Shown one piece after another: positions 14,483-22,886 of a stretch of 25,092 bases of DNA (position 1 is its first letter; each line of letters starts with the position of its first letter). Below the pieces are notes generated by a model. That model saw only the letters and a list, made by a program, of their open reading frames with translations. It was not told where the DNA came from and ran no database searches. Origin of the DNA: an uncultured Sphingobacteriaceae bacterium (lineage in GTDB: Bacteria; Bacteroidota; Bacteroidia; Sphingobacteriales; Sphingobacteriaceae); the NCBI GenBank assembly GCA_946480915.1, contig CAMLLO010000054.1, positions 1 to 25,092 on the forward strand. The letters are read 5' to 3'. Both the position numbers and the translations under genes were made by a program.

Positions 14483-14680
14483 AAATAGAAATAACAATTT
14501 GATTCTACTGTTTCCTGCTTCGGAATAATCCTCGCACTGCTGTCCAACCAATAATGAGCCTCTTCCACAAATCCAGCTTCAACAGGACTATTATGAGTGT
14601 AGTCCAGCCGTTGATCAATCATCTCATTGCTACTTAATTCAATCGGCTTGCAACATGGTCATGTAATAGCTCCACAGGTT
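14483..14680 (-). pseudogene. C-terminal remnant of a third RAYT transposase
   Basis: The minus strand reads KPIELSSNEMIDQRLDYTHN, then SPVEAGFVEEAHYWLDSSAR, which is the typical C-terminal block of RAYT proteins (compare NKPIELWSSEVIEQK and HTNPVIAGFVTEAWHW in copy B). Upstream the frame is shifted (EPVELLHDHVASRLN). The N-terminal HUH half is gone. It belongs to a different RAYT lineage from copies A and B and is flanked by other REPs. Confidence 0.7.
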
Positions 14681-14720
14681 CGTGCCGCAAAATCCAGGGA
14701 CTTAGGAAGGTCTTTGAATA

Positions 14721-15174
14721 GGTCCGAGTTACAAACTCGAACCAGCATACGCTCGGACCAGCGTGGGGATTTACTCGAATCGACCCAGACAAAAATGGAA
14801 AGTCCGAGCTACAAGCTCGAACCAGCGAAATGGCTATCGAAAGCGACTGGCTTGTGTGTTGTGTGGATATGCTGGTGCGAGCTTGTAGCTCGTATCCGGG
14901 TTGTTCTGCTTAGAAGGTCCGAGTTACAAACTCGAACCAGCACATGCTCGGACCAGCGTGGGGAGAAAGTTACAAACTTTCCCTTATTGGCAAAGCTTAT
15001 TTAGCTATCGCACAGGCCTAGGCTGAAACTTAAGCTAGATGGGGAACAGATAGGGCATCGAGTTGTAGGTGGCAAGCCGGACGGAGTCCTGGTTTTCATG
15101 GTATGATTTAAGTGATCCTGTAGGAACACTTAAACCAGTGGGGGCAAACTCGAACCAGCGTGGGATTGGCTAAC
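14721..15174. repeat. REP cluster (at least six hairpin units)
   Basis: Two nearly identical 48-bp units (14722-14769 and 14917-14964) begin GTCCGAGTTACAAACTCG and end CCAGCGTGGGGA. Between them is a variant with stem CGAGCT-ACA-AGCTCG (from 14804) and an inverted one CGAGCT-TGT-AGCTCG (14878-14892). GAAAGTT-ACA-AACTTTC follows directly (14964-14980). The last unit is TTTAAGTG/CACTTAAA (15107-15134) with inner TCCT-GT-AGGA, again followed by CTCGAACCAGCGTGGGA. The GTT/AAC versus GCT/AGC change keeps the base pairing, which argues for selection on the hairpin. No gene is credible here. Confidence 0.85.
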
Positions 15175-15382
15175 TTCTTGAATAATTCTTATTATTAACT
15201 TTAATCTGATTAAAGACATCAGAAGCATTTTCCTGAATGCACATATCCTCTCTACTATCTTTAAATTCAATGAAAGTTATGAAATTTCCATTTCCATCTT
15301 TCTGATCATAGATTCTCTTAATATCGCTCACTCGCACAATCTCAATTTCTTGTTCTAAATTTTCTACTTTAATAAAGTCCAT
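15170..15382 (-). CDS. Small protein of unknown function
   Basis: 70 residues, acidic, with an apparent beta-rich core (EIEIVRVSDIKRIYDQ, GNFITFIEFKDS, CIQENASDVFNQI). The pattern vaguely resembles small FlbD-like beta proteins, but I do not assign it. The gene is divergent from the KAP NTPase gene at 15628, and its 3' end touches the REP cluster. Confidence 0.45.
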   Translation of the reverse strand: MDFIKVENLEQEIEIVRVSDIKRIYDQKDGNGNFITFIEFKDSREDMCIQENASDVFNQIKVNNKNYSRS

Positions 15383-15547
15383 TTTACAGTTTATTTTAGG
15401 CTATACGTATATAAGTCATTTAAGAAAACTACATTTTGTGAGATTAGCAATGCACTCTCAACAGGATAAATAGATTTTACTAGTGAATGTTACCCAAGCC
15501 TTATAGTAGGTACCCGCTAATGAAGTTTCAAAGGTCTCATTATACAA

Positions 15548-15586
15548 CTAATAGTGGAGAAAGCTACAAACTTTCTCCACTATTAG
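15548..15586. repeat. 18-bp hairpin with ACA loop upstream of the KAP NTPase gene
   Basis: CTAATAGTGGAGAAAGCT (15548-15565) pairs with 15569-15586 with a single mismatch, leaving the loop ACA. The inner half (AAAG-TACAAA-CTTT) is shared with the REP at 14964-14980, so this is an extended REP. It ends 41 bp before the ATG at 15628 and would lie in the leader if transcription starts upstream. Confidence 0.8.
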
Positions 15587-15627
15587 CCTGATTTTTTATT
15601 ATGGCCAAATAAGACCTAACTTGCAAA

Positions 15628-17529
15628 ATGGAGTTCGAGCGAATAGATAAAGTGTTAGAAATGTATCTAACCAAAACTACTAACTATGCTTTATTGCTAA
15701 CTGGTGGTTGGGGTGTTGGGAAAACATATTACTTAAAAAACAGATTCTTCAACCACGCAGAGACTATAAAAACGACTAACAGCGGAGCTACTAGGCGGTA
15801 TAAACCGATAATCGTCTCACTATTTGGTGTAAAAACTATTGACGACATAAAGGATCGTATATTTATTGAACTATACCCCATATTAGATAACAAGTACTTA
15901 AAGACCTCTAAGACTATTCTTAAGACCATTGTAAAATCGATAGATATTACGCAACTAATAGGCCGCGGGATTTTAAGTTCTGCTGTAGATAAGATTAGTG
16001 ACGGGGTAGCTGAAATAAGAGAGCAAAAAAGCGACTATATAGATTTAGACAATCTAATTATATGTTTCGATGATCTAGAGCGAATTGCTCCCGAACATCT
16101 GTCAGGCGACGAAGTCTTAGGATTTATTAATTCTCTTGTTGAGAATGCAAATATCAAAGTCATTGTCGTTGCCAATGATGACAAAATAACGTCAGAAAAA
16201 TTTAAAGAAGTAAAAGAAAAAACAATCGGGAATATAGTTCACTTTAACCCTGAGTTTATAGATATTTTCGAAGGCATAATATGTAGTTCTGGCCAAACTA
16301 TTAAATATGAAAAATATTTGAGACAAAACGGTGAAATTATCTATGAAATTTTGCAGAAAGAATGGAAGAACGGTTTGGGTATTAATTTCAGAACAGTTCA
16401 GTATTTTATCTCGAACTTTAGTGATATCTATTATAAGATAGAGAAGGGCGTAGGAATTTCAGCTTTAGAAAAAAACAAGGATGAAATTCTTCTTATGCTT
16501 TTAAAGTTTTCTTTAATTATTTCCATCGAATACAGAAAAGGCCAAATTTCATATATAAACAAGGAAAGATTAGATGATGGCATGGGATATGCTGTTTCAA
16601 AACTTCTTTGGGATAACAATACAAGGCCTTCTGACTCATTTCTGGACCGGTTTATAGAGAAATATTATCCTGAGAAAAACTATCACTACTTTAACTCAAT
16701 CTATAATTACATTACTGGAGGGGATGGGTTTAATTATGATCGATTGAAAGAAGAAATCAAGATTATATATAACGTAAAGGGCGATGATATCCCGGAAAAT
16801 TATAGAATATATAATCAATTATTGCGACATGATTTCCTCACCATAGATGATAAGGAGAATAAAAGATTGGTTCGGAAATTACTCGAATATACAGATCAGG
16901 GCTTGTATGCTACTCATGAGTTCACAACTCTGTATTTTTTAATAATTAGGAACGGAAATGTACTTAGGCTTAATCCGCAAAAACTGTGTAAAAGATTGGT
17001 CTCGGTTTTAAGAAGGAGTCGCAATAAACATGTTTACCATCCTCTGATTGACAAATATTTAAGTAGTGATCCCGAAGGCGAATTTTCAGAAGAGATAAAT
17101 TTAATCAAGGATGAGATTGTTAAACTCAATGAGTTGTCTTACTTAAACCTCGAAAGAACCAATGTACAAGAAATTAACACCTTATTGAAATCAGATTTCG
17201 AGCTATTATTCAAAAGAATTATAAATGAATTATATACCCAATCTCCCACTTTCACATCTTTAAAAGATCAAAGTCCTAATCTTTTTTATTCAGCGTTCAG
17301 AAATGGGAGTAATTCCCAAAAATTTAAAATAATTCAACTTTTTTATATTCGTTATATTGATAAATTTGATTTTAGAGTTATCAATGAATTGCATTTTTTA
17401 ACGTGTTTAAAAGCAAAGGTGGATAATAAAATAGGAGCAATCGCACCTGTTAATAATAGTGGCATTCTGTATTTTAAATTCCAAAATGTTCTTAATCAAT
17501 CAGTCAACGAATTATTAAGAAGGCGTTAA
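15628..17529 (+). CDS. KAP-type P-loop NTPase
   Basis: 633 residues. Walker A is LTGGWGVGKT (24-33); Walker B is LIICFDDLER (143-152) with the FDDLER signature typical of KAP/STAND-like NTPases; a sensor strand VIVVAND follows (178-184). No membrane segment interrupts the NTPase core, unlike many KAP proteins. The C-terminal half (about 240-633) is helical and of unknown fold, as expected for a sensor or effector platform. KAP NTPases often occur in anti-phage loci; a defence role here is inferred from that and from the nearby nuclease and HEPN genes. The gene is AT-rich and has a strong hairpin in its upstream region. Confidence 0.8.
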   Translation: MEFERIDKVLEMYLTKTTNYALLLTGGWGVGKTYYLKNRFFNHAETIKTTNSGATRRYKPIIVSLFGVKTIDDIKDRIFIELYPILDNKYLKTSKTILKTIVKSIDITQLIGRGILSSAVDKISDGVAEIREQKSDYIDLDNLIICFDDLERIAPEHLSGDEVLGFINSLVENANIKVIVVANDDKITSEKFKEVKEKTIGNIVHFNPEFIDIFEGIICSSGQTIKYEKYLRQNGEIIYEILQKEWKNGLGINFRTVQYFISNFSDIYYKIEKGVGISALEKNKDEILLMLLKFSLIISIEYRKGQISYINKERLDDGMGYAVSKLLWDNNTRPSDSFLDRFIEKYYPEKNYHYFNSIYNYITGGDGFNYDRLKEEIKIIYNVKGDDIPENYRIYNQLLRHDFLTIDDKENKRLVRKLLEYTDQGLYATHEFTTLYFLIIRNGNVLRLNPQKLCKRLVSVLRRSRNKHVYHPLIDKYLSSDPEGEFSEEINLIKDEIVKLNELSYLNLERTNVQEINTLLKSDFELLFKRIINELYTQSPTFTSLKDQSPNLFYSAFRNGSNSQKFKIIQLFYIRYIDKFDFRVINELHFLTCLKAKVDNKIGAIAPVNNSGILYFKFQNVLNQSVNELLRRR

Positions 17530-17812
17530 ACTAATACCGTACGAATTTTTCATTTATGAATCAACGTTTTCTGTTATATGAGCCACAACCCAAGTAAAAT
17601 GTCCTAGAGCCATAAACGACAACGAGTAAACGCGAATAGAAAGGCCAGACTTCATGAAAATAAGCGAAGGATTCGCAAACCTCATTGCATTTTCGTTACA
17701 AATGAGGACGATTAAGAGGGGATGTCAGGGAAAAGAATTTGATTATCGGAAAGTTTCATAAATAATTGCGATGTTATTATTTCACAAATAAAGTACAAAT
17801 CAATTTTCACTT
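17530..17812. other. Intergenic region with diverged copy of a dispersed repeat
   Basis: 17663-17719 (AGCGAAGGATTCGCAAACCT, then GAGGACGATTAAGAGG) is a diverged copy of 7024-7067, with extra bases between the two blocks. No gene is seen. Confidence 0.45.
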
Positions 17813-18220
17813 ATGTATCTTATTGAAGACAAAGTCATTTGCTCAAAGTGCAAAAAGGCTTTAATGCATTATACAACTGATAATGCTAATGACGCGTGTC
17901 CCAACTGTGGTTCGTTTGAGAAGACAATATTTTTAGATTTTGAAGAGGGAATTAATTCTTATGAACTACTAGAGACTAAAGAAAAGCTGGGGGGCAAGAA
18001 AAAGTATATTAGAGAAATAAAAGATGGGGATGAATATTATTTTAAAGAGGGTAAGTATGTCTTCAAGGAACGAGTAATTGATAGGGAGAACAATATGTAT
18101 ATGGAGGCGATTCAAAATCCCGAGAATGGTGGAATTATTCATATTACAAGTGAGCCGTTGAAACAGCATACCGGACATGGTTCAGCTAAGTTTTCTAATA
18201 AATCTAACTACATTCTTTAG
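17813..18220 (+). CDS. Zinc-ribbon protein of unknown function
   Basis: 135 residues. A zinc ribbon lies at the N-terminus: CSKC (Cys10, Cys13) and CPNC (Cys29, Cys32) spaced by 15 residues. The rest is charged, with repeated Lys/Glu and aromatic residues (DGDEYYFKEGKYVFKERV). No membrane segment. It lies between the KAP NTPase gene and the membrane-anchored protein gene, all on the plus strand, but the 283-bp gap before it makes a single operon uncertain. Possible roles are nucleic-acid binding or adaptor; not proven. Confidence 0.6.
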   Translation: MYLIEDKVICSKCKKALMHYTTDNANDACPNCGSFEKTIFLDFEEGINSYELLETKEKLGGKKKYIREIKDGDEYYFKEGKYVFKERVIDRENNMYMEAIQNPENGGIIHITSEPLKQHTGHGSAKFSNKSNYIL

Positions 18221-18295
18221 TAATTTTATTATGCTGATTCTCCAATACTTTCGTTTTGTTCATGAAAAACTTTCACGGTTAACATACTCGTTCAA

Positions 18296-19867
18296 ATGAA
18301 AGCGGACAACAAAGAGTTTTATTTCTATAAAAAAGCTTTTAGACCTTTTTTTGAAAAAAGGAATGAGTTCATCGATACTGTAAAAGGACATATTTTGTCA
18401 TTCATTACAAATAATAGTAGAATTTCAAACTGGTTACAGGTTTGGGAGAGTTTCTCATTCGCAAATAACCAATGGATTAAAAAATATACTTTACAAACGG
18501 AGACACCAATTTTAAGCAATAACTTCAAAGATATTTTAATGAAGGAAGTCCATTTCTTTGAAGTTATAGACATCGATAATTTCCATCAATTTAGAAAGAA
18601 GCTTATTTCAAAATTTGGTAAATCTGCAAATCGTGGTTTCAAAATTATAGACACTGATGAGTTAAAGAAAAAGCTTTTTAACATTGAAAATAAATTTGAC
18701 TATATCTCAACCGGAAGTTTATTAACTATCAATTTAAAAAAAAGGCGAAATATAAAGAATGATTTAATAGATTCAATCAATTTTGAATATATCAAAACAA
18801 ACGAGTCTTATTTTATCATTAGCCTTCAAGTCCGGTTAAGTGAAAAATTTCACAAGGTTTTTGAAAAAATAGCCTGCCAGAAAGACGTTCCAGTAAGCAT
18901 CCCAACATATTATAGCTTTTTAAAAATCCTAATGCATAAAAGATTTTATTCTTATACATCGTATAAGGGTAGTTTAAATTTAATCAATAAGGATAATTTA
19001 GTTTCTGATTTAAATTATCAAGTTAAACATAACGTAACCAAACACTTCAACGGGTACTTTCACAATAGTAAAAATTTTGAAATTCTTCCAAGTATTGAGT
19101 TCTATGAGGTTAATGATATTATAGAGTTTAATAAACATACACACCCCTTTATTGAGAGCGATTTTGGCAGGTATTTCTCACTGGAAGATCAACAAGTTGA
19201 AGTGCATTTTAACGACTCTGATAACAAACGCCAATTAATACAAGTGCTAAAGCAGAAGGGACACGCAACTAGACCAGTTACTGGAAACGATTACACAAAC
19301 TACGATTCTTTGGAAAACTATTATATCCTCAAAAGCTTAATCTTCCCTTGTGTTTTCTCTGCAATTCTTAGAGAACTCACAAATAGGTTAAACAGTTTAA
19401 AAAGAAACATCTATGACCAAATTAAAATTTCTAAAAATAGCTACTCTTTAAAATACTTATTGTTCAGATTTAGAAATAAAAGCTACTTAACCCTTAAGCA
19501 TAATTCAATCCAAATTTTGACTACGCTAAAGAGATTTGAAAGTGAATTTGCGACTAGAAATCTTCAGTTTTATATTGACCGAGGCGAGTTAAGAAAGTTT
19601 ATTGGTAGAAACTTTCAGGATCCTAAAGTGAAGGATTTATCAACGTACTACATTGAAGGATTTCGAGCGGCAATTAAATTACTTGATTCAAAGACAAAGA
19701 GTTTAAATGATATTTTCAAATCATTGGAAGAATTCAATAATTATAAAACGAACTTATTTTTACAACTATTTTCTATCACTGTGTCGGTTCTTGCATTTAT
19801 TTTTGCTTTTGAGAGGACTAAGGAGTTCTTCAAAACTATATTCAACGGATTATTTCATTATTGGTAA
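18296..19867 (+). CDS. Large protein with single C-terminal membrane anchor, unknown family
   Basis: 523 residues, strongly basic and rich in Phe, Tyr, Asn and Lys. Almost the whole chain is soluble; one membrane segment (LFLQLFSITVSVLAFIFAF, about 485-503) lies near the C-terminus, leaving a short tail FFKTIFNGLFHYW. A helical stretch of about 60 residues before the segment (ESEFATRNLQFYIDRGEL onwards) may be coiled. Family not recognised. The tail-anchored architecture would fit a membrane-acting effector or sensor. It begins 75 bp after the zinc-ribbon gene and converges with the DUF3644 gene. Confidence 0.6.
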   Translation: MKADNKEFYFYKKAFRPFFEKRNEFIDTVKGHILSFITNNSRISNWLQVWESFSFANNQWIKKYTLQTETPILSNNFKDILMKEVHFFEVIDIDNFHQFRKKLISKFGKSANRGFKIIDTDELKKKLFNIENKFDYISTGSLLTINLKKRRNIKNDLIDSINFEYIKTNESYFIISLQVRLSEKFHKVFEKIACQKDVPVSIPTYYSFLKILMHKRFYSYTSYKGSLNLINKDNLVSDLNYQVKHNVTKHFNGYFHNSKNFEILPSIEFYEVNDIIEFNKHTHPFIESDFGRYFSLEDQQVEVHFNDSDNKRQLIQVLKQKGHATRPVTGNDYTNYDSLENYYILKSLIFPCVFSAILRELTNRLNSLKRNIYDQIKISKNSYSLKYLLFRFRNKSYLTLKHNSIQILTTLKRFESEFATRNLQFYIDRGELRKFIGRNFQDPKVKDLSTYYIEGFRAAIKLLDSKTKSLNDIFKSLEEFNNYKTNLFLQLFSITVSVLAFIFAFERTKEFFKTIFNGLFHYW

Positions 19868-19975
19868 AACCAAGTATCTATTCTTATATATGGTTTTATG
19901 TTAATTTATTGCTGACTTACGACAGTCACGCTCGTCATGATTTGCAATTCCGATGCTAGTCTCTTAGTTGTGATA

Positions 19976-20953
19976 TTACTTTTTACTGTAATATTTATCC
20001 AGCTCTTGCCAAATATTCGAGCTATAATATCCTTTTCCCAAAGACTTTTCATTTGCAGCATCCAACTTTCTGAGGTGATGTAATTTGGGGTTATCCTTTA
20101 TAGTTTTCATATACTTATGAAAATCAGCATTTTGTTTCCCATCTGAATACCTCTTTTTTAGTTTCAAACAAATATCATTGTAAGTTAATGGGTATCTGCT
20201 CCTAATATCTTCTTCAGAAATTGATACAGCTACTCCCTCGGGATCATAATTTATTCCTATTCCTTCAAAACGATTTGACTTTTTGAAATTAATATCAATG
20301 GAGATAGCTATTGTAAAATCGTCATCGTCTATTTCACTGTTTGAAATTTTATTTTTAACGAAATATAAGTATTTACTTACCTCATCAGTAATAATAGAGT
20401 CTGCTTCGACCCTCGAATCCACATAAGCTAATGGCATAAGATAAAAATTATACTTACTTAAGTTTATGTCGATATTCCATAATTTGATAATGCCCATATA
20501 GTTTTTAATACAAGCAAAACCCAACTCTTGAAGTTCCATTGAAATTTGCTTTTCATTATGAAAATGAATTGCATTATCTCTTAATTCAATTATTGCTTCA
20601 ATACTATCCTTCAAATTTGAACTTAATCGAATATTACAATCTTCAAGCTTTTTTATCACTTCGAATATTCCAATTGTTGTGGGATTACCTGTTCTGTTTA
20701 ATTGAGGCTTTTTTCTTATTGCGTTTGTTCCATCTTTTTTCTTAACAAATTCCATCTTGTATAAGGTGTCCATTTTATAAGAGCAAGATTTAAGTAAATG
20801 TGCTTTTAATAGGAGTTCCCAAGAATTTACAGCTAAAATCGCGAATGTTTCTTCTCTATAGGAAAAGTTAGGTTTATTATATATTTCAATAGCTGATAAC
20901 ATAGAGTTTATCGACTTATCTAATAAGCTACGATAAGTTTTATTAGTCTTCAT
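19976..20953 (-). CDS. DUF3644-like protein with HEPN motif
   Basis: 325 residues. The N-terminal 150 residues match the DUF3644 pattern: a helix with EETFAILAVNSWELLLKAHL (34-53) followed later by IIELRDNAIHFHN (121-133). RDNAIH is an Rx4H HEPN ribonuclease motif, so the domain could cleave RNA. The C-terminal part (about 195-325) is mixed and ends in a basic, aromatic tail; residues 255-300 look like a DNA- or RNA-binding helical domain. It is third in a minus-strand series, 82 bp after the DUF2075 helicase gene. Many HEPN proteins act in abortive infection or toxin systems. Confidence 0.68.
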   Translation of the reverse strand: MKTNKTYRSLLDKSINSMLSAIEIYNKPNFSYREETFAILAVNSWELLLKAHLLKSCSYKMDTLYKMEFVKKKDGTNAIRKKPQLNRTGNPTTIGIFEVIKKLEDCNIRLSSNLKDSIEAIIELRDNAIHFHNEKQISMELQELGFACIKNYMGIIKLWNIDINLSKYNFYLMPLAYVDSRVEADSIITDEVSKYLYFVKNKISNSEIDDDDFTIAISIDINFKKSNRFEGIGINYDPEGVAVSISEEDIRSRYPLTYNDICLKLKKRYSDGKQNADFHKYMKTIKDNPKLHHLRKLDAANEKSLGKGYYSSNIWQELDKYYSKK

Positions 20954-21035
20954 ATTTTCTCTATGATCATTATCTCTTTTTCCATTAATGCATAAAGGGG
21001 GCGGAAGATCTATCTTCTAAATGAGAAGAACCGTT

Positions 21036-22886
21036 TTAGTTCAACTTAAAATATTTTTCAGTCTCCCTATCAACAAAATATACATAACATCCTTTCATCC
21101 CCCGAGTCATCAAGGTCCTGTACGTATTTTTTATAATTCTATCTAGCCTTTCAACGGCTCCTAGAGCGTCCTTCTTCATCAAAGCCTTATATCCCTTAAC
21201 TGAAGAATCATTCTTCGATCGTTTCGAAGCATCAGTAATTACCTCTCCATTTCTCACAATAAAATCCTCTCCCACTATAACCCCTACATAGTCCACTTCC
21301 AATCCTTGGCAAGTATGAATACATCCAACCTCATTTACAGAATCAGGACTTACAATCCATAAACTCCCATCGGTTTCCAGATTCCACCGCATTTTAAAGT
21401 CAGCTTCAGGGAAAATAATGTCAAAAGTTTTAGGGTCTTTTTTACTTTCCCAGTCCCAGCAATATCCTGCAACAAGTCTCGCTTTGTTGTTATGTTTATT
21501 CTTCTCAAAAATTGCATCTCGCAATTTTGAAGGACAATCGAATACCTGAAAGTCATATTCCTGTGTATCCAGCTTTTCATTTGCAGTTTCCTTAATCTGC
21601 AAGGTGTTATCTAACCATGCCAGATAGCCGTCGGAGCCATTGCATCGAAACTGGGAGCTAAGACTCAATAGGTGAACTTTAGCTTCTTCCTGCGTAATAT
21701 GCTTTAAAAGCTCCTGCTCATCTCCAATATCTTTCAATGTAACTTTCTGATCTTCATCAATAAAAAATACCGAAAAGGCACTTGCCTTAATGATCTCTTT
21801 AATCTGGTTCTCGCCGAGATTGCTAAACATTCCGGACTTTGCGTTAAGTCGGTGAGCTTCATCTACTATCAGGGCATCAAATACATTTTCCTCACAATCA
21901 ATGAATGCTCCTGAGCCAGTAAAAAGATTAGATATGACTGATTTTTTAAGAGTGCCGGTAAGCTTAGCCTGATAGACTGCTCTCGGAGCAGCGTTTTTGG
22001 TGACATATCTTGCGTTTAAACCTTTTTTTAACAGCTCTACTAAAAGGTTTACAGCAACCACGGACTTGCCAGTTCCTGGTCCTCCTTCTACAATAAGAAC
22101 ATTCTTGTTGGTTGCGCTTGATTGTCGTGCCAAAGCAAGAGCCGTTTCATAAACCACTTTCTGATCATCAACCAACACAAATTCGTTATTGCCTTTTAGC
22201 ATTGAGGCAATGCTATCAGAAAGACTTTTGGACGGTTTAATTTTGCCACAGTCAATCCGGTACATGATATTCGACTCATCACCATACTTGACAAACTGTT
22301 TGATAAACTCCCGGAGCTTCAGTGCATCAGACTTTAAAAACAGCGGCGCTTTTTCAATGTACTCGCTATAAAAGTTATTGGTTATTATACCATCGTCTTC
22401 ATAATTATGGAGATACGCGCATGGTTTAAGTTGGATGTTATCTTCGTAAACAGTTTGGTTAAAGCCGTTTAAAAGCGCTGCATAAGACCATGCTTGATAA
22501 GAAGGGTGAGGCGTTAATGCATTTCCGGCTTTAAATCTTGTTCTTACCAGACTGTCTTTATCGGTAAGTTCAGCATCCTGCCACTGTTTAAGTTCAATTA
22601 AAATCGCATGATCCTGCTTTTCTTTGTTTTGACCTGTGATTATGAAATCAAGACGTTTAGAAGTCTGAGGGATATGGTATTCAATAGCGATGTTGCAATC
22701 ATTAGGAATTTCAGGGTCATGCATGATATTACTCATGTATTGCAAAGAATTCTTCCATGAAGATAGCTCGCTTAATCCGACTCTTTTGTTTCCATATTGC
22801 TCCATGTCCTCGCGAACAATGTTTTCTATATCATTAGAAAGAATGTCCGAAAGGAATTTGCCTTTTGTGGCTTGGTAGATTATCAT
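21036..22886 (-). CDS. DUF2075 (Schlafen-type) helicase with PD-(D/E)XK-like N-terminus
   Basis: 616 residues. The N-terminal region has a PD-(D/E)XK-like signature: Asp80 in RLDFIITG and E98-L-K100 in AILIELKQW, preceded by a helix with conserved Glu residues. The motor follows: Walker A VEGGPGTGKS (267-275), Walker B ALIVDEAHRL (338-347), a FFIDEDQ motif, and the C-terminal IHTCQGLEVDYVGVIVG and TYRTLMTRGMKGCYVYF motifs of SF1-like helicases. It should bind and possibly cut nucleic acid using ATP. Its ATG directly follows the stop codon of the MazG-like gene (TAAATG), implying translational coupling. DUF2075 proteins are frequent in defence islands. Confidence 0.85.
   Translation of the reverse strand: MIIYQATKGKFLSDILSNDIENIVREDMEQYGNKRVGLSELSSWKNSLQYMSNIMHDPEIPNDCNIAIEYHIPQTSKRLDFIITGQNKEKQDHAILIELKQWQDAELTDKDSLVRTRFKAGNALTPHPSYQAWSYAALLNGFNQTVYEDNIQLKPCAYLHNYEDDGIITNNFYSEYIEKAPLFLKSDALKLREFIKQFVKYGDESNIMYRIDCGKIKPSKSLSDSIASMLKGNNEFVLVDDQKVVYETALALARQSSATNKNVLIVEGGPGTGKSVVAVNLLVELLKKGLNARYVTKNAAPRAVYQAKLTGTLKKSVISNLFTGSGAFIDCEENVFDALIVDEAHRLNAKSGMFSNLGENQIKEIIKASAFSVFFIDEDQKVTLKDIGDEQELLKHITQEEAKVHLLSLSSQFRCNGSDGYLAWLDNTLQIKETANEKLDTQEYDFQVFDCPSKLRDAIFEKNKHNNKARLVAGYCWDWESKKDPKTFDIIFPEADFKMRWNLETDGSLWIVSPDSVNEVGCIHTCQGLEVDYVGVIVGEDFIVRNGEVITDASKRSKNDSSVKGYKALMKKDALGAVERLDRIIKNTYRTLMTRGMKGCYVYFVDRETEKYFKLN

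Noticed and set aside
14721..14964. CRISPR-like direct repeats
   Set aside because: The 48-bp repeats are few, irregularly spaced and partly inverted, and they contain hairpins with a varying stem. No cas gene is present. They are REPs.
14627..15004. Plus-strand open frame of 125 codons
   Set aside because: It runs through several copies of the REP, and the translated peptide simply repeats the REP (RSELQTRTS twice).
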